From the IMG/VR virus record IMGVR_UViG_3300032296_000770, positions 1-37,703 of that record: DNA of 37,703 nucleotides; one strand, given 5' to 3'. Both the position numbers and the translations under genes were made by a program. Under the pieces are notes generated by a model. It worked only from the letters and a program-made list of their open reading frames with translations. It was not told the DNA's origin and did not search any database. This document shows positions 23,421 to 29,595 of this stretch, piece by piece (the stretch's first letter is position 1; every line of letters starts with the position of its first letter). Origin of the DNA: a virus.

Positions 23421-24131
23421 ATTGACCCGCTCACCCTTCTGGCCGCAGCCAACGCGGCAGTGGCTGCAGTCAAGAAGGGATGTCAGCTCTACAAGGACAT
23501 CAAGGGCGCCGCAGGCGAGGTTAAGGATGTACTGGATGATCTGAAGTCGCAGTTCGGGAAGATTCAAAACCCGACTAACGCACAGAAGATCCAGTACAAC
23601 GAAGAAGTACAGCGGGTGCAGGAGATCGGCAGAGCTGATCCCAACGACGTATTCATCCAGATCGGTACCGACTTAGGCGCCCTGATGGACGAGTACGACA
23701 AGATCGGCAAGGTCTTTATCCAGCAGGAAGCGGAAGCGACGCAGGTCTACACAGGTACGGATTCGGTTGGCAAGCGGGCGCTAATGCGTGTCATCGTCCG
23801 GTCAAGGTTAGACGCCATGCTGGCGGAGCTGCGCGAGACGATGGTCTACAAAGCACCGCCCGAACTAGGCGCGTTGTGGACCAAGTACGAAGCGATGTGG
23901 AAGCAGATTGTCATTGAGCAGGATCAGGCACACAAGCGGGAAACCGCGAAGATGCAGATTGAAGCGGCGCGGCAACGCAGGTTGAGAAGGAAAAGGAAGG
24001 AAGAGGCGGTATGGGTTGGAGCAATCCTTTTCGTCGTGGCGTGGTACGTCGGAGCCCTCCTCCTACTTCGAATGAGCCAGACGTACCGTGGGCTTTACTC
24101 GTCGCCGTGGTGGTCTTGTGTTTTGTGCTAG
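23421..24131 (+). CDS. Helical protein with C-terminal membrane helix, probable ATT start, 236 aa
   Basis: No ATG gives a sensible N-terminus. A GTG exists at 23460, but the frame is open from 23421, where ATT follows a perfect GGAGG (23410-23414) by six bases. The sequence then reads (I/M)DPLTLLAAANAAVAAVKKG, the N-terminus I remember for similar phage proteins (MDPLTL...). The body is helical and charged and becomes strongly basic before a membrane helix (VGAILFVVAWYVGALLLL). It follows the ejection proteins and precedes the lysis genes. Function unknown; possibly virion or lysis related. Confidence 0.7.
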   Translation: MDPLTLLAAANAAVAAVKKGCQLYKDIKGAAGEVKDVLDDLKSQFGKIQNPTNAQKIQYNEEVQRVQEIGRADPNDVFIQIGTDLGALMDEYDKIGKVFIQQEAEATQVYTGTDSVGKRALMRVIVRSRLDAMLAELRETMVYKAPPELGALWTKYEAMWKQIVIEQDQAHKRETAKMQIEAARQRRLRRKRKEEAVWVGAILFVVAWYVGALLLLRMSQTYRGLYSSPWWSCVLC

Positions 24132-24262
24132 TCATCGCCCTGCCTGTAATGGGTGTGATGTACATGGACATGAACAACGCGCTGCACCGCGCGGCAGATG
24201 AAACCCGCAAGATGAAAGAGTTACGGCTAAAAGTTTTACGGGAAATGAGGGGTGAAGAATGA
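24011..24262 (+). CDS. Small membrane protein, possible holin, 83 aa
   Basis: It begins 121 bases before the end of the preceding gene, in another frame. Residues 1-24 are basic and Pro-rich, one membrane helix follows (WALLVAVVVLCFVLVIALPV), then a charged coiled coil (AADETRKMKELRLKVLREMR). The stop overlaps the endolysin start (ATGA). A single-helix, coiled-coil protein beside an endolysin may be a holin or pinholin-like regulator; not proven. Confidence 0.7.
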   Translation: MGWSNPFRRGVVRRSPPPTSNEPDVPWALLVAVVVLCFVLVIALPVMGVMYMDMNNALHRAADETRKMKELRLKVLREMRGEE

Positions 24263-24897
24263 TCACGTTGCAGCAATTTAAGCAGTTAGTCCCCAACACC
24301 AAATACCCACAGCAGTGGTACGACGCCTTGTTCGGCAAGCAGACTGAGCTGGGCGGCAAGACCTTGCTTGCTGAGTACGAGATCACCACCCCTAAACGCA
24401 TCGCAGCGTTTATGGCGCAGTGCGGTCATGAGTCGGGCGGGTTCGTCTGGCTAACCGAGAACCTGAACTACAGCGCGGCAGGGCTTAAAAAGACGTTCGC
24501 CAAGTATTTCCCCGACGACGCTACCGCCAACGCTTACGCCCGCCAGCCCGACAAGATCGCCAACCGCGTCTATGCCAACCGCATGGGCAACGGCGACGAG
24601 GCGTCGGGTGACGGCGCCCGGTACAAGGGTCGTGGGTTGATCCAGGTTACCGGCAAGGACAACTATTTCTGGTTCGCGTCGTCGCTGGAGATCACGCCAG
24701 AGGCGGCTGCCGAATACATGCAGACCTTCGAGGGCGCAGCGCAGAGTGCCTGCTGGTACTGGGAGCAGACGAGCCTGAACAAACTGGCAGACGCTGGTGA
24801 CATTTTGACCATGACTAAGCGGATTAACGGAGGAACCATTGGACTCGCAGATCGTCAAAAACATTACGCTCATGCTTTGCATGTGCTGGGCGCTTAG
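24259..24897 (+). CDS. Endolysin, GH19 chitinase-like lysozyme, 212 aa
   Basis: Cleaves the glycan strands of peptidoglycan at the end of infection. The family GH19 catalytic Glu lies in AQCGHESGGFVWLTENLNYS (Glu58; a second acidic residue at Glu67), and RYKGRGLIQVTG is the conserved substrate-cleft motif. Total length is typical of phage GH19 endolysins. There is no signal peptide or N-terminal membrane helix, so it needs a holin to leave the cytoplasm. It is coupled to the preceding membrane protein by an ATGA overlap. Confidence 0.93.
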   Translation: MITLQQFKQLVPNTKYPQQWYDALFGKQTELGGKTLLAEYEITTPKRIAAFMAQCGHESGGFVWLTENLNYSAAGLKKTFAKYFPDDATANAYARQPDKIANRVYANRMGNGDEASGDGARYKGRGLIQVTGKDNYFWFASSLEITPEAAAEYMQTFEGAAQSACWYWEQTSLNKLADAGDILTMTKRINGGTIGLADRQKHYAHALHVLGA

Positions 24898-25033
24898 TGC
24901 GTGTAGTGATCGGTTCCGCTACCCGTGTCAAGACCCCGCGAATTGGGAAACCAAAGAGTGCAAGCCGCCCATTTGCACTGCAACCGGCACCTGTCCTGAC
25001 GATGTAACTCAACCTGAGAAGGCCAAGCCATGA
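24839..25033 (+). CDS. Small lipoprotein in the lysis cassette, 64 aa
   Basis: The start is TTG 24839 with GGAGG five bases upstream, inside the end of the endolysin gene in another frame. A short hydrophobic signal ends in a lipobox (WALSAC), so Cys22 should be lipidated. The mature part is Cys/Pro-rich: CQDPANWETKEC, then ICTATGTC. I recall similar CSDRFRYPCQDPANW proteins in other phages, uncharacterised. An envelope role such as outer-membrane association is inferred; it is not a spanin in the usual sense, as Rz/Rz1 lie downstream. Confidence 0.75.
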   Translation: MDSQIVKNITLMLCMCWALSACSDRFRYPCQDPANWETKECKPPICTATGTCPDDVTQPEKAKP

Positions 25034-25434
25034 CTCACCTAACCGAAGAACAACTTAACGCGTATCTCAAGTTCGCCATCGGCATCACGTTCTGCGCGAT
25101 CCTGGGTATGATGGCAACGCTATCCATGTATTCGGTCGTATTTGTCACCCAGCCTATGTCCGGCATGGCGCCAGCAGACAAGCAGTTTTTCCTGTTGCTC
25201 TCCGACATGTCCAAGTACATCCTGGGCGCGCTGGCCACGCTAATCGCCGTCAAAGGTAAGGAAGCGCTGCCACAATTCGTACCACCTAACCTCAGTAAGC
25301 CAGAGCCAGAGCCACCAAAGCCGGTAGTGACCACTACGGTGACCACCGTGCGTACTGAGGGCGAGCCTGCTGTCGCTGGCTACGGCGGCAAAGCTGCACC
25401 TGTTCAACCACCCCATCCGGAGAGAGACGAATGA
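25030..25434 (+). CDS. Putative holin, two membrane helices, 134 aa
   Basis: ATG 25030 overlaps the preceding stop (ATGA). Two membrane helices are visible (FAIGITFCAILGMMATLSMY and the YILGALATLIAVKG region), with a short acidic N-terminus. The C-terminal half is Pro/Thr/Val-rich (PEPEPPKPVVTTTVTT) and ends with charged residues. Two-helix topology next to an endolysin and spanins fits a class II-type holin, but the 83-residue protein upstream is a rival. The long hydrophilic Pro-rich tail is unusual for a holin. Confidence 0.7.
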   Translation: MTHLTEEQLNAYLKFAIGITFCAILGMMATLSMYSVVFVTQPMSGMAPADKQFFLLLSDMSKYILGALATLIAVKGKEALPQFVPPNLSKPEPEPPKPVVTTTVTTVRTEGEPAVAGYGGKAAPVQPPHPERDE

Positions 25435-25595
25435 AAACCCTAATTGCGATTCTGGCCTTCGTGCCGCTGGTTCTGTTTGCTGCTGAGACGAAGAAGGTCT
25501 GCCACAAAGAGAAGCAAAAGGGCAAAGAGGTTGAGGTGTGCAAGATGGTCAAGGTTCATAAGAAGTTGGACGGCACAAAAGTGCCACCCAAATGA
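25431..25595 (+). CDS. Small secreted Lys/Val-rich protein, 54 aa
   Basis: Short gene in an ATGA chain. The N-terminus (MKTLIAILAFVPLVLFAAET) is a signal peptide with a cleavage site after FAA. The mature 36 residues are basic with two cysteines (VCHKEK, EVCKMVKVHK), which may form a disulphide in the periplasm. Such small secreted proteins accompany lysis genes in related phages, as I remember. Function unknown. Confidence 0.7.
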   Translation: MKTLIAILAFVPLVLFAAETKKVCHKEKQKGKEVEVCKMVKVHKKLDGTKVPPK

Positions 25596-26065
25596 ATCCT
25601 TGGTTCCTTCTAGGCGCTGCGCTGGCGGTAGCTGCTGCCGGCGCAGGCGGTCTGTACAAGGGCCATGAACTTGGCATGGCTGAAGTTCAGCAGGCTTGGG
25701 ACAAGGAAAAGACCGAACAGTACGCCGCCTATGCTGCCGCGCAAGATATGGCGCGCCAGAAAGAGCAGGCGTTGCAGGCCGGCGCCGACCAACTGAGAAA
25801 GGAAAAAGACCGTGAGATCCGTGATCTTAACGCTCGCGCTACCGCTCTTACTAACAGCCTGCGCGACAGGCCGAGTCGCACCGCCACCGTTGCCAGTGCC
25901 GTGCCCGACACCGCCAACGCTGGATGCGCCCCCACCAGCTGTACTGGAGCAGGACTTTCTAAAGAGGATGGAGAATTTCTTGCAGGGGAGGCTGCCAGAG
26001 CAGATCAGCTCCGCACCCTCCTCAAGCAATGCCACGCCCAGTACGAAACCCTAAAGCAGAAGTAA
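25592..26065 (+). CDS. Rz: Rz-like inner-membrane spanin, 157 aa
   Basis: N-terminal membrane helix (WFLLGAALAVAAAGAGGLYK) followed by a long charged coiled coil (AGADQLRKEKDREIRDLNAR), the design of inner-membrane spanin subunits. A C-terminal helix (LRTLLKQCHAQYETLKQK) should contact the outer-membrane partner. The partner gene is embedded in this gene in the +1 frame, as in lambda. Role: fusing inner and outer membranes in the last step of lysis. The stop abuts the convergent stop of the next gene with no gap. Confidence 0.88.
   Translation: MNPWFLLGAALAVAAAGAGGLYKGHELGMAEVQQAWDKEKTEQYAAYAAAQDMARQKEQALQAGADQLRKEKDREIRDLNARATALTNSLRDRPSRTATVASAVPDTANAGCAPTSCTGAGLSKEDGEFLAGEAARADQLRTLLKQCHAQYETLKQK
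25812..26054 (+). CDS. Rz1: Rz1-like outer-membrane lipoprotein spanin, 80 aa
   Basis: It lies wholly inside the Rz gene in another frame and starts with GTG 25812 after AGGA. The signal peptide ends in lipobox LLTAC (Cys17). The mature part is Pro-rich (PPPLPVPCPTPPTLDAPPPA), a hallmark of Rz1 proteins, followed by a short helix. It should be anchored in the outer membrane and bind Rz. Nested organisation is as in lambda Rz/Rz1. Confidence 0.85.
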   Translation: MRSVILTLALPLLLTACATGRVAPPPLPVPCPTPPTLDAPPPAVLEQDFLKRMENFLQGRLPEQISSAPSSSNATPSTKP

Positions 26066-26248
26066 TTACAGGCGGTGCTGTCGCAGCTGGCGACACACCG
26101 CACGGTCTTGCGGCGACATGTCGGGAATGATTTCAGCGATCCCGCACTCAGCCGCTGTGGGCCGGCTAGGCGGCTTTGCAAAGAAGGCCAAGAAACTCAG
26201 CGTTGCTACGACAATCGCAGCGTAATAGAAGTAGACAAGTTCTTTCAT
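26066..26248 (-). CDS. Small membrane protein, last gene of the minus-strand operon, 60 aa
   Basis: ATG 26248 overlaps the stop of the upstream gene (ATGA), with GGAGG some 11 bases away. One membrane helix (YFYYAAIVVATLSFLAFF) and a cytoplasmic or periplasmic tail with two cysteines (AECGIAE, RAVCRQL). Its stop codon abuts the Rz stop on the other strand. Function unknown. Confidence 0.7.
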   Translation of the reverse strand: MKELVYFYYAAIVVATLSFLAFFAKPPSRPTAAECGIAEIIPDMSPQDRAVCRQLRQHRL

Positions 26249-26460
26249 ACGCTTAATAACCTCCCGAAGAATTTAGTGATTGGTGACTCGCGCTGTGGCT
26301 TATCACCCAACACGATGTCCTGCACGAAACGCTCTTCAGGTGTAGATGCGCGTTGATATAAGGGTGGAGTGTAGAACTCGCCAATACGTATCTTGCCTGT
26401 GTCATAGGGCGCGGGTTTTACTGTCTCGTAGGTCCTAACAAATTTACCGTTATAAAGCAT
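26245..26460 (-). CDS. Hypothetical protein, 71 aa
   Basis: ATG 26460 with AGGAGG seven bases upstream is preferred over the in-frame start at 26481. The product (MLYNGKFVRTYETVKPAPYD) has Tyr/Pro-rich segments and an amphipathic C-terminus (ESPITKFFGRLLSV). No known family. It overlaps its neighbours on both sides, so expression is coupled. Confidence 0.7.
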   Translation of the reverse strand: MLYNGKFVRTYETVKPAPYDTGKIRIGEFYTPPLYQRASTPEERFVQDIVLGDKPQRESPITKFFGRLLSV

Positions 26461-26695
26461 CGTCTTTCCTCCTATCTTCATTTGCGCGGCGAGTGTTGAC
26501 TTCTTTCTTTTTTATCAACGCTGCCTCGTCGTTAGTATAAATCGATTTCCCCACCAAAACGTTACCCGCTATCCACACCTCGGCTGAGTAGGCATTGTTC
26601 TTGCATGATGGACACTTGCGCTGTCGCCGGATGCCGCCTGGCTGCTGCGTGGTGTTTACAACGTGGGTCTTGCTGCCGCACTGCTGACATTTCAT
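26450..26695 (-). CDS. Zinc-ribbon protein, possible transcription regulator, 81 aa
   Basis: The N-terminal MKCQQCGSKTHVVNT and a later RKCPSCKNN give a four-Cys zinc ribbon (Cys3, Cys6, Cys28, Cys31), resembling the metal knuckles of NrdR or phage Ogr-like regulators. The C-terminal half is basic and charged (IKKKEVNTRRANEDRRKDD). An AAAGGCGG lies before the start. It may be a transcriptional regulator, but no DNA-binding evidence exists beyond the ribbon. Confidence 0.75.
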   Translation of the reverse strand: MKCQQCGSKTHVVNTTQQPGGIRRQRKCPSCKNNAYSAEVWIAGNVLVGKSIYTNDEAALIKKKEVNTRRANEDRRKDDAL

Positions 26696-26886
26696 GGGCG
26701 TACCGCCTTTGCCATGATCTCCAGCCGTTCACGGGCGTCACGCAGCGCGCAGTAGCGCTGGTGCAGGCGCTGCAGATGGGAGCTGCGTCGTTCATGCAGC
26801 TGCTCATGCGTCAGCATGGCGAATACTTCATCCTCAGACAGCAACGCGATTTTGTCATTTAGGGCGCGCCAGCTTAGCTTTTTCAT
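26692..26886 (-). CDS. Helical protein, 64 aa
   Basis: ATG 26886 follows AAGGA by six bases. The product is an amphipathic helical protein rich in Arg, Leu and His (RSSHLQRLHQRYCALRDARE), probably a coiled coil. Its start overlaps the upstream gene by 32 bases and its stop overlaps the zinc-ribbon start (ATGA). No family recognised. Confidence 0.7.
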   Translation of the reverse strand: MKKLSWRALNDKIALLSEDEVFAMLTHEQLHERRSSHLQRLHQRYCALRDARERLEIMAKAVRP

Positions 26887-27028
26887 GCTCTATCCTTTTT
26901 TGTATGTCATCCACTTGTTCCAGCGCGCGCTCGAATGCCCGCGCCATTTGGTTTAACTCTTTGCGGCGCTGTCGTTCCTCTGTTCGCGCTGCGGTGAGTT
27001 TGGCTTTCCAGTAATCTAGTCGGCGCAT
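26855..27028 (-). CDS. Coiled-coil protein, 57 aa
   Basis: Not visible at a 60-residue cut-off. ATG 27028 is preceded by AGGAGG six bases away, an excellent site, and the frame ends at TGA 26855. The product (MRRLDYWKAKLTAARTEERQ...) is a continuous Arg/Lys/Glu-rich helix. Overlaps on both sides fit a coupled operon. Function unknown. Confidence 0.75.
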   Translation of the reverse strand: MRRLDYWKAKLTAARTEERQRRKELNQMARAFERALEQVDDIQKRIEHEKAKLARPK

Positions 27029-27231
27029 ACGCCGCCTCCTGTCATCTTGTTTTTAATGCTCTGAGGAATCTTCGGCTTCGGGCACCAACCGAGACAGTCA
27101 TCCGTCCAGTTACCAACGATCAAGACGCCGCCTGGGTTTAACAACAGCAGGCTGCACGCCCGTGGTGGTGGGTCGAGGTCTGGATCGCGGAAGTAAAGCT
27201 GATCCGTCGTGGCCTGTAAAAACTCGGTCAT
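27016..27231 (-). CDS. Hypothetical protein, 71 aa
   Basis: ATG 27231 (MTEFLQATTDQLYFRDPDLD) follows GGAG by five bases and is chosen over the start at 27249. The sequence has LLLLNPGGVLIVGNWTDDCL, a beta-type core, and a Cys/Lys/Pro tail with DDCLGWCPKPK. Overlaps the downstream coiled-coil gene by 13 bases. No family recognised. Confidence 0.65.
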   Translation of the reverse strand: MTEFLQATTDQLYFRDPDLDPPPRACSLLLLNPGGVLIVGNWTDDCLGWCPKPKIPQSIKNKMTGGGVCAD

Positions 27232-27239
27232 GTATTCTC

Positions 27240-27449
27240 CTATACGCAAACATCACAATTGGGGTCACCGCAATTCCACGCCACCGGCGCCGGCTCAGGT
27301 GCGCTAAGTCGGGCGCGGAGGGTTTCGATTGCTTCGTGGCCTTCAACATCTTTCCCATCTAGCGGGCTTCCTTGATAGTCGTATTCAACAAATTTATAGA
27401 GCGCATCCAGCACCTGCTGCGCTTCCTCGCGGGTTAGTGTGATGGTCAT
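27240..27449 (-). CDS. Hypothetical protein, 69 aa
   Basis: ATG 27449 with GGGAGG seven bases upstream. The product opens MTITLTREEAQQVLDALYKF, and ETLRARLSAPEPAPVAWNC follows; both are frequent in small phage early proteins. The C-terminus is Cys-rich (NCGDPNCDVCV), perhaps a metal knuckle. The start makes an ATGA overlap with the gene upstream. Confidence 0.75.
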   Translation of the reverse strand: MTITLTREEAQQVLDALYKFVEYDYQGSPLDGKDVEGHEAIETLRARLSAPEPAPVAWNCGDPNCDVCV

Positions 27450-27628
27450 GGCATTACCTCCCATAGCTTCATAAACACACCAATATTCACCAACGCAAAA
27501 CCAACAGCCATCATCCATAAGCCCACCTTATCAAACCGGTTCCACATACTTCGTGATTCGTAAGGCGCACCAAATTCACGAACCAATACCCATCCAATCA
27601 CACACATTAAAAGTCCAATAGCAGTCAT
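27446..27628 (-). CDS. Two-helix membrane protein, 60 aa
   Basis: ATG 27628 with GGAAGG upstream is preferred to the longer start at 27661. Two membrane helices (IGLLMCVIGWVLV and LWMMAVGFALVNIGVFM) are joined by a charged loop (REFGAPYESRSMWNRFDK). It is linked by ATGA overlaps to the 30-residue membrane protein and to the next gene. Function unknown; small membrane proteins in early operons can act in host takeover or superinfection exclusion. Confidence 0.7.
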   Translation of the reverse strand: MTAIGLLMCVIGWVLVREFGAPYESRSMWNRFDKVGLWMMAVGFALVNIGVFMKLWEVMP

Positions 27629-27717
27629 GGCATCGCCTTCCAAATAATAAAGACCATCCAACCAATTGCGTTAACGCCATAAAGACACGCTGCAAAAAGA
27701 AGCCATTTATCAATCAT
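27625..27717 (-). CDS. Membrane microprotein coupled to the helicase gene, 30 aa
   Basis: The ATG at 27717 overlaps the helicase stop (ATGA), and the stop overlaps the next ATG, so the tiny gene is coupled on both sides. The product (MIDKWLLFAACLYGVNAIGW...) is one hydrophobic helix with a short basic end. No independent ribosome binding site is needed with such coupling. The unbroken ATGA chain is the main evidence. Confidence 0.65.
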   Translation of the reverse strand: MIDKWLLFAACLYGVNAIGWMVFIIWKAMP

Positions 27718-29051
27718 TTCAGTGCCTCCATCGCTATGTCGGAAATTGCTCGTTTGTCGTGGAGCGCGCCCCAAATCTTTTCGTCAACTGTCTTTTCGGC
27801 GAGTAAGATATAGACCCAGACATCTCGCACTTGACCGGAACGATGGAGCCTGCCGACAGTTTGTTCATAGAGTTCCAACGACCACGGCAGCGACAGAAAG
27901 ACCATGTGAGCCCCTCCGTGCTGTAGATTAAGGCCATGTCCTGCGGACTTTGGATGCACAGCGAGAAGCTCGATTTGTCCGGCGTTCCATCGCTCAATCG
28001 CTCGGTCGTCGTCGAGGGTGGCAAGCCTTGGATAGCGGCGACGAAGTTCTGCCACCTCTTCTTGAAACTGGTAAACGATAAGGGTATTGGCATGTTGGTT
28101 CTCCTCCAGTAGTTCGTCTAATCGATCAAACTTGTGCCTGCTAAACCACACCGCTTTCTTGCTAGATGTGAACTGACCCGGCGCGTCATTCGCTACCCGA
28201 CTGCTGTCGTACACAAAGCCGGACGCCATCTGTTGCAACTTTGATGTAACAGCCGCGGCATTAGCCGCCAGAATCTCGGCTGTGGGGAACTGCACCACAA
28301 AATCACGCTTCATCTTTTCGTAGGGCTTGCGGTCGTCCAACGCGCACCGCAGCTCGACCACATGACAGGGCGGCAGCTTGTCCTTGTACTCGCCAGGCTC
28401 CAGCACGAAGGTCGCCGGCTTAATGCGTTGCATGACTAGCGCCAGCGCGCCTGGGCGGGGTGCCCACTGCCCAAAGTCGCGGTTCATACATACAAAGTAT
28501 TGCTGCAAGAACGCGCCCTTGGCACGGCCCAGCAACTTCTCATCGACGATCTTGCATTGGCCAAAGACGTCTTCCAACCCGTTGCTGGTGAATGAGCCGG
28601 TCAGACCCCAACGTATTTTGAACTGGTCGATGACCTTGTGCAGCGCTTTGAAGCGTGTGCCGGAGGGGTTCTTCAACTTCGTCAGCTCATCAAACACGAT
28701 GGCGTCAAACTCGGACAGATCCTGTTCGGCTAACCACTGGATGTTGTCGTAGTTGGTTGCAACGATGTGAGCGTCGGAGTCCAGCGCCTCGCCTCGACTG
28801 CGTGGTGTGCCCACCGCCATGCGACAGTGCAGCATCGGCGCCCACTTACGCGACTCGATCGGCCACACGTCCGTGCAGACACGCTTAGGCGCCAAGACAA
28901 GGAAACGTGACGCGTACCCGTCTTGCACCATCGCCTGCATAGCGGTCAGCGTGATCGCCGTCTTGCCTGCGCCCACGGGCGCTAAGATCATCGCCCGGTC
29001 ACGCTCGTACAGGAAGTCGGCGGCTTCATCTTGATAAGGTCTAAGCTGCAT
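27714..29051 (-). CDS. SNF2/SF2-type DNA helicase, 445 aa
   Basis: Motifs in order: Q-type RPYQDEAADFLY (4-15), Walker A APVGAGKT (24-31, Lys30), motif Ia LVLAPKR, motif II DELT (121-124), motif III LTGSFTSNG, motif VI QTVGRLHRSGQ (397-407) with the arginine fingers. Motifs II and VI are the SNF2-type forms. It should use ATP to translocate on double-stranded DNA. Next to VRR-NUC, as in many phage replication cassettes, so a role in replication or recombination is likely. It overlaps the upstream gene by 11 bases. Confidence 0.93.
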   Translation of the reverse strand: MQLRPYQDEAADFLYERDRAMILAPVGAGKTAITLTAMQAMVQDGYASRFLVLAPKRVCTDVWPIESRKWAPMLHCRMAVGTPRSRGEALDSDAHIVATNYDNIQWLAEQDLSEFDAIVFDELTKLKNPSGTRFKALHKVIDQFKIRWGLTGSFTSNGLEDVFGQCKIVDEKLLGRAKGAFLQQYFVCMNRDFGQWAPRPGALALVMQRIKPATFVLEPGEYKDKLPPCHVVELRCALDDRKPYEKMKRDFVVQFPTAEILAANAAAVTSKLQQMASGFVYDSSRVANDAPGQFTSSKKAVWFSRHKFDRLDELLEENQHANTLIVYQFQEEVAELRRRYPRLATLDDDRAIERWNAGQIELLAVHPKSAGHGLNLQHGGAHMVFLSLPWSLELYEQTVGRLHRSGQVRDVWVYILLAEKTVDEKIWGALHDKRAISDIAMEALK

Positions 29052-29259
29052 CGTTGCCTCTGGCGCGGATAGATGCTGCTGCTTTTAGATATGTCTTTGC
29101 GTTAAAAGCAATCACAGCACACGCCTCGCGTTCGCGTTTTACACCAGCTTGCCATCCTTCCCACGCCCAGAACAAGGCGCTCTCCAGTTCATATGGGTTG
29201 TCGTCAAGTAGTTCATCAGAATCCCACCACTCGTTAAATTCTTTGTTTAATCCACTCAT
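29041..29259 (-). CDS. Hypothetical protein, 72 aa
   Basis: ATG 29259 follows AAGGAG by seven bases; a TTG one codon earlier is also possible. The product (MSGLNKEFNEWWDSDELLDD) continues into FWAWEGWQAGVKREREACAV, a pattern common in small phage proteins next to replication genes. Acidic N-terminus, basic helical C-terminus. It overlaps both the nuclease upstream and the helicase downstream. Function unknown. Confidence 0.75.
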   Translation of the reverse strand: MSGLNKEFNEWWDSDELLDDNPYELESALFWAWEGWQAGVKREREACAVIAFNAKTYLKAAASIRARGNDAA

Positions 29260-29509
29260 CAATCATCTCCTTCGACCATAAACAGGCGTAGTTTTGTTTT
29301 AAGCGCAACACGTCGTTGCGGAAGATCTTTTGTAGCTCGGACAGCCGGCCGCCTTTGGTTTTCAATTCGACAAACCATGTGCTGCCATCAGGCATACAAG
29401 CGATGCGGTCACTCACTCCACGCTGCGTTGGCGACCTGAACTTGTACGTTTTGCCGCCAGCACGTTCGACTGTCCAGACAAAATACTTCTCGATTTCTTT
29501 TTCTAACAT
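29234..29509 (-). CDS. VRR-NUC domain nuclease, 91 aa
   Basis: A stand-alone VRR-NUC endonuclease. The core residues are visible: Asp34 in QRGVSDRIACMP, then Glu48 and Lys50 in STWFVELKTKGG and Gln60 in LSELQK, a complete PD-(D/E)XK site. Length is normal for phage versions. In phages this domain usually sits by an SNF2 helicase, as here, and probably cuts branched DNA. There is no Shine-Dalgarno sequence, and the predicted promoter would start RNA at about the ATG, so the mRNA may be leaderless. The first gene of the minus-strand replication block. Confidence 0.9.
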   Translation of the reverse strand: MLEKEIEKYFVWTVERAGGKTYKFRSPTQRGVSDRIACMPDGSTWFVELKTKGGRLSELQKIFRNDVLRLKQNYACLWSKEMIDEWIKQRI

Positions 29510-29516
29510 GCTGCGA

Positions 29517-29545
29517 AATATAAGGCATCAAAAAGTATTTGACAA
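29517..29545 (-). promoter_or_regulatory. Predicted minus-strand promoter for VRR-NUC operon
   Basis: Minus strand TTGTCA (29545-29540), 17-base spacer, TATATT (29522-29517); each box matches five of six consensus bases. Start of RNA is expected near 29510, next to ATG 29509. Its -35 overlaps the -35 of the plus-strand promoter. Confidence 0.65.
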
Positions 29546-29567
29546 GGATTATTTTGTGCGGCATAGT
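29539..29567 (+). promoter_or_regulatory. Predicted plus-strand promoter for the replication operon
   Basis: TTGACA (29539-29544), 17-base spacer, CATAGT (29562-29567). The -35 is perfect and the -10 matches four of six. Transcription would start near 29574, some 22 bases before GTG 29596 with its GGAGG. Confidence 0.65.
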
Positions 29568-29595
29568 CGGGGCTCAAACAGTAAACGGAGGTAAA

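Noticed and set aside
29539-29595. TTG 29539 as start of the Cas4-like nuclease
   Set aside because: It is part of the predicted -35 box, has no ribosome site, and GTG 29596 with GGAGG fits the family N-terminus better.
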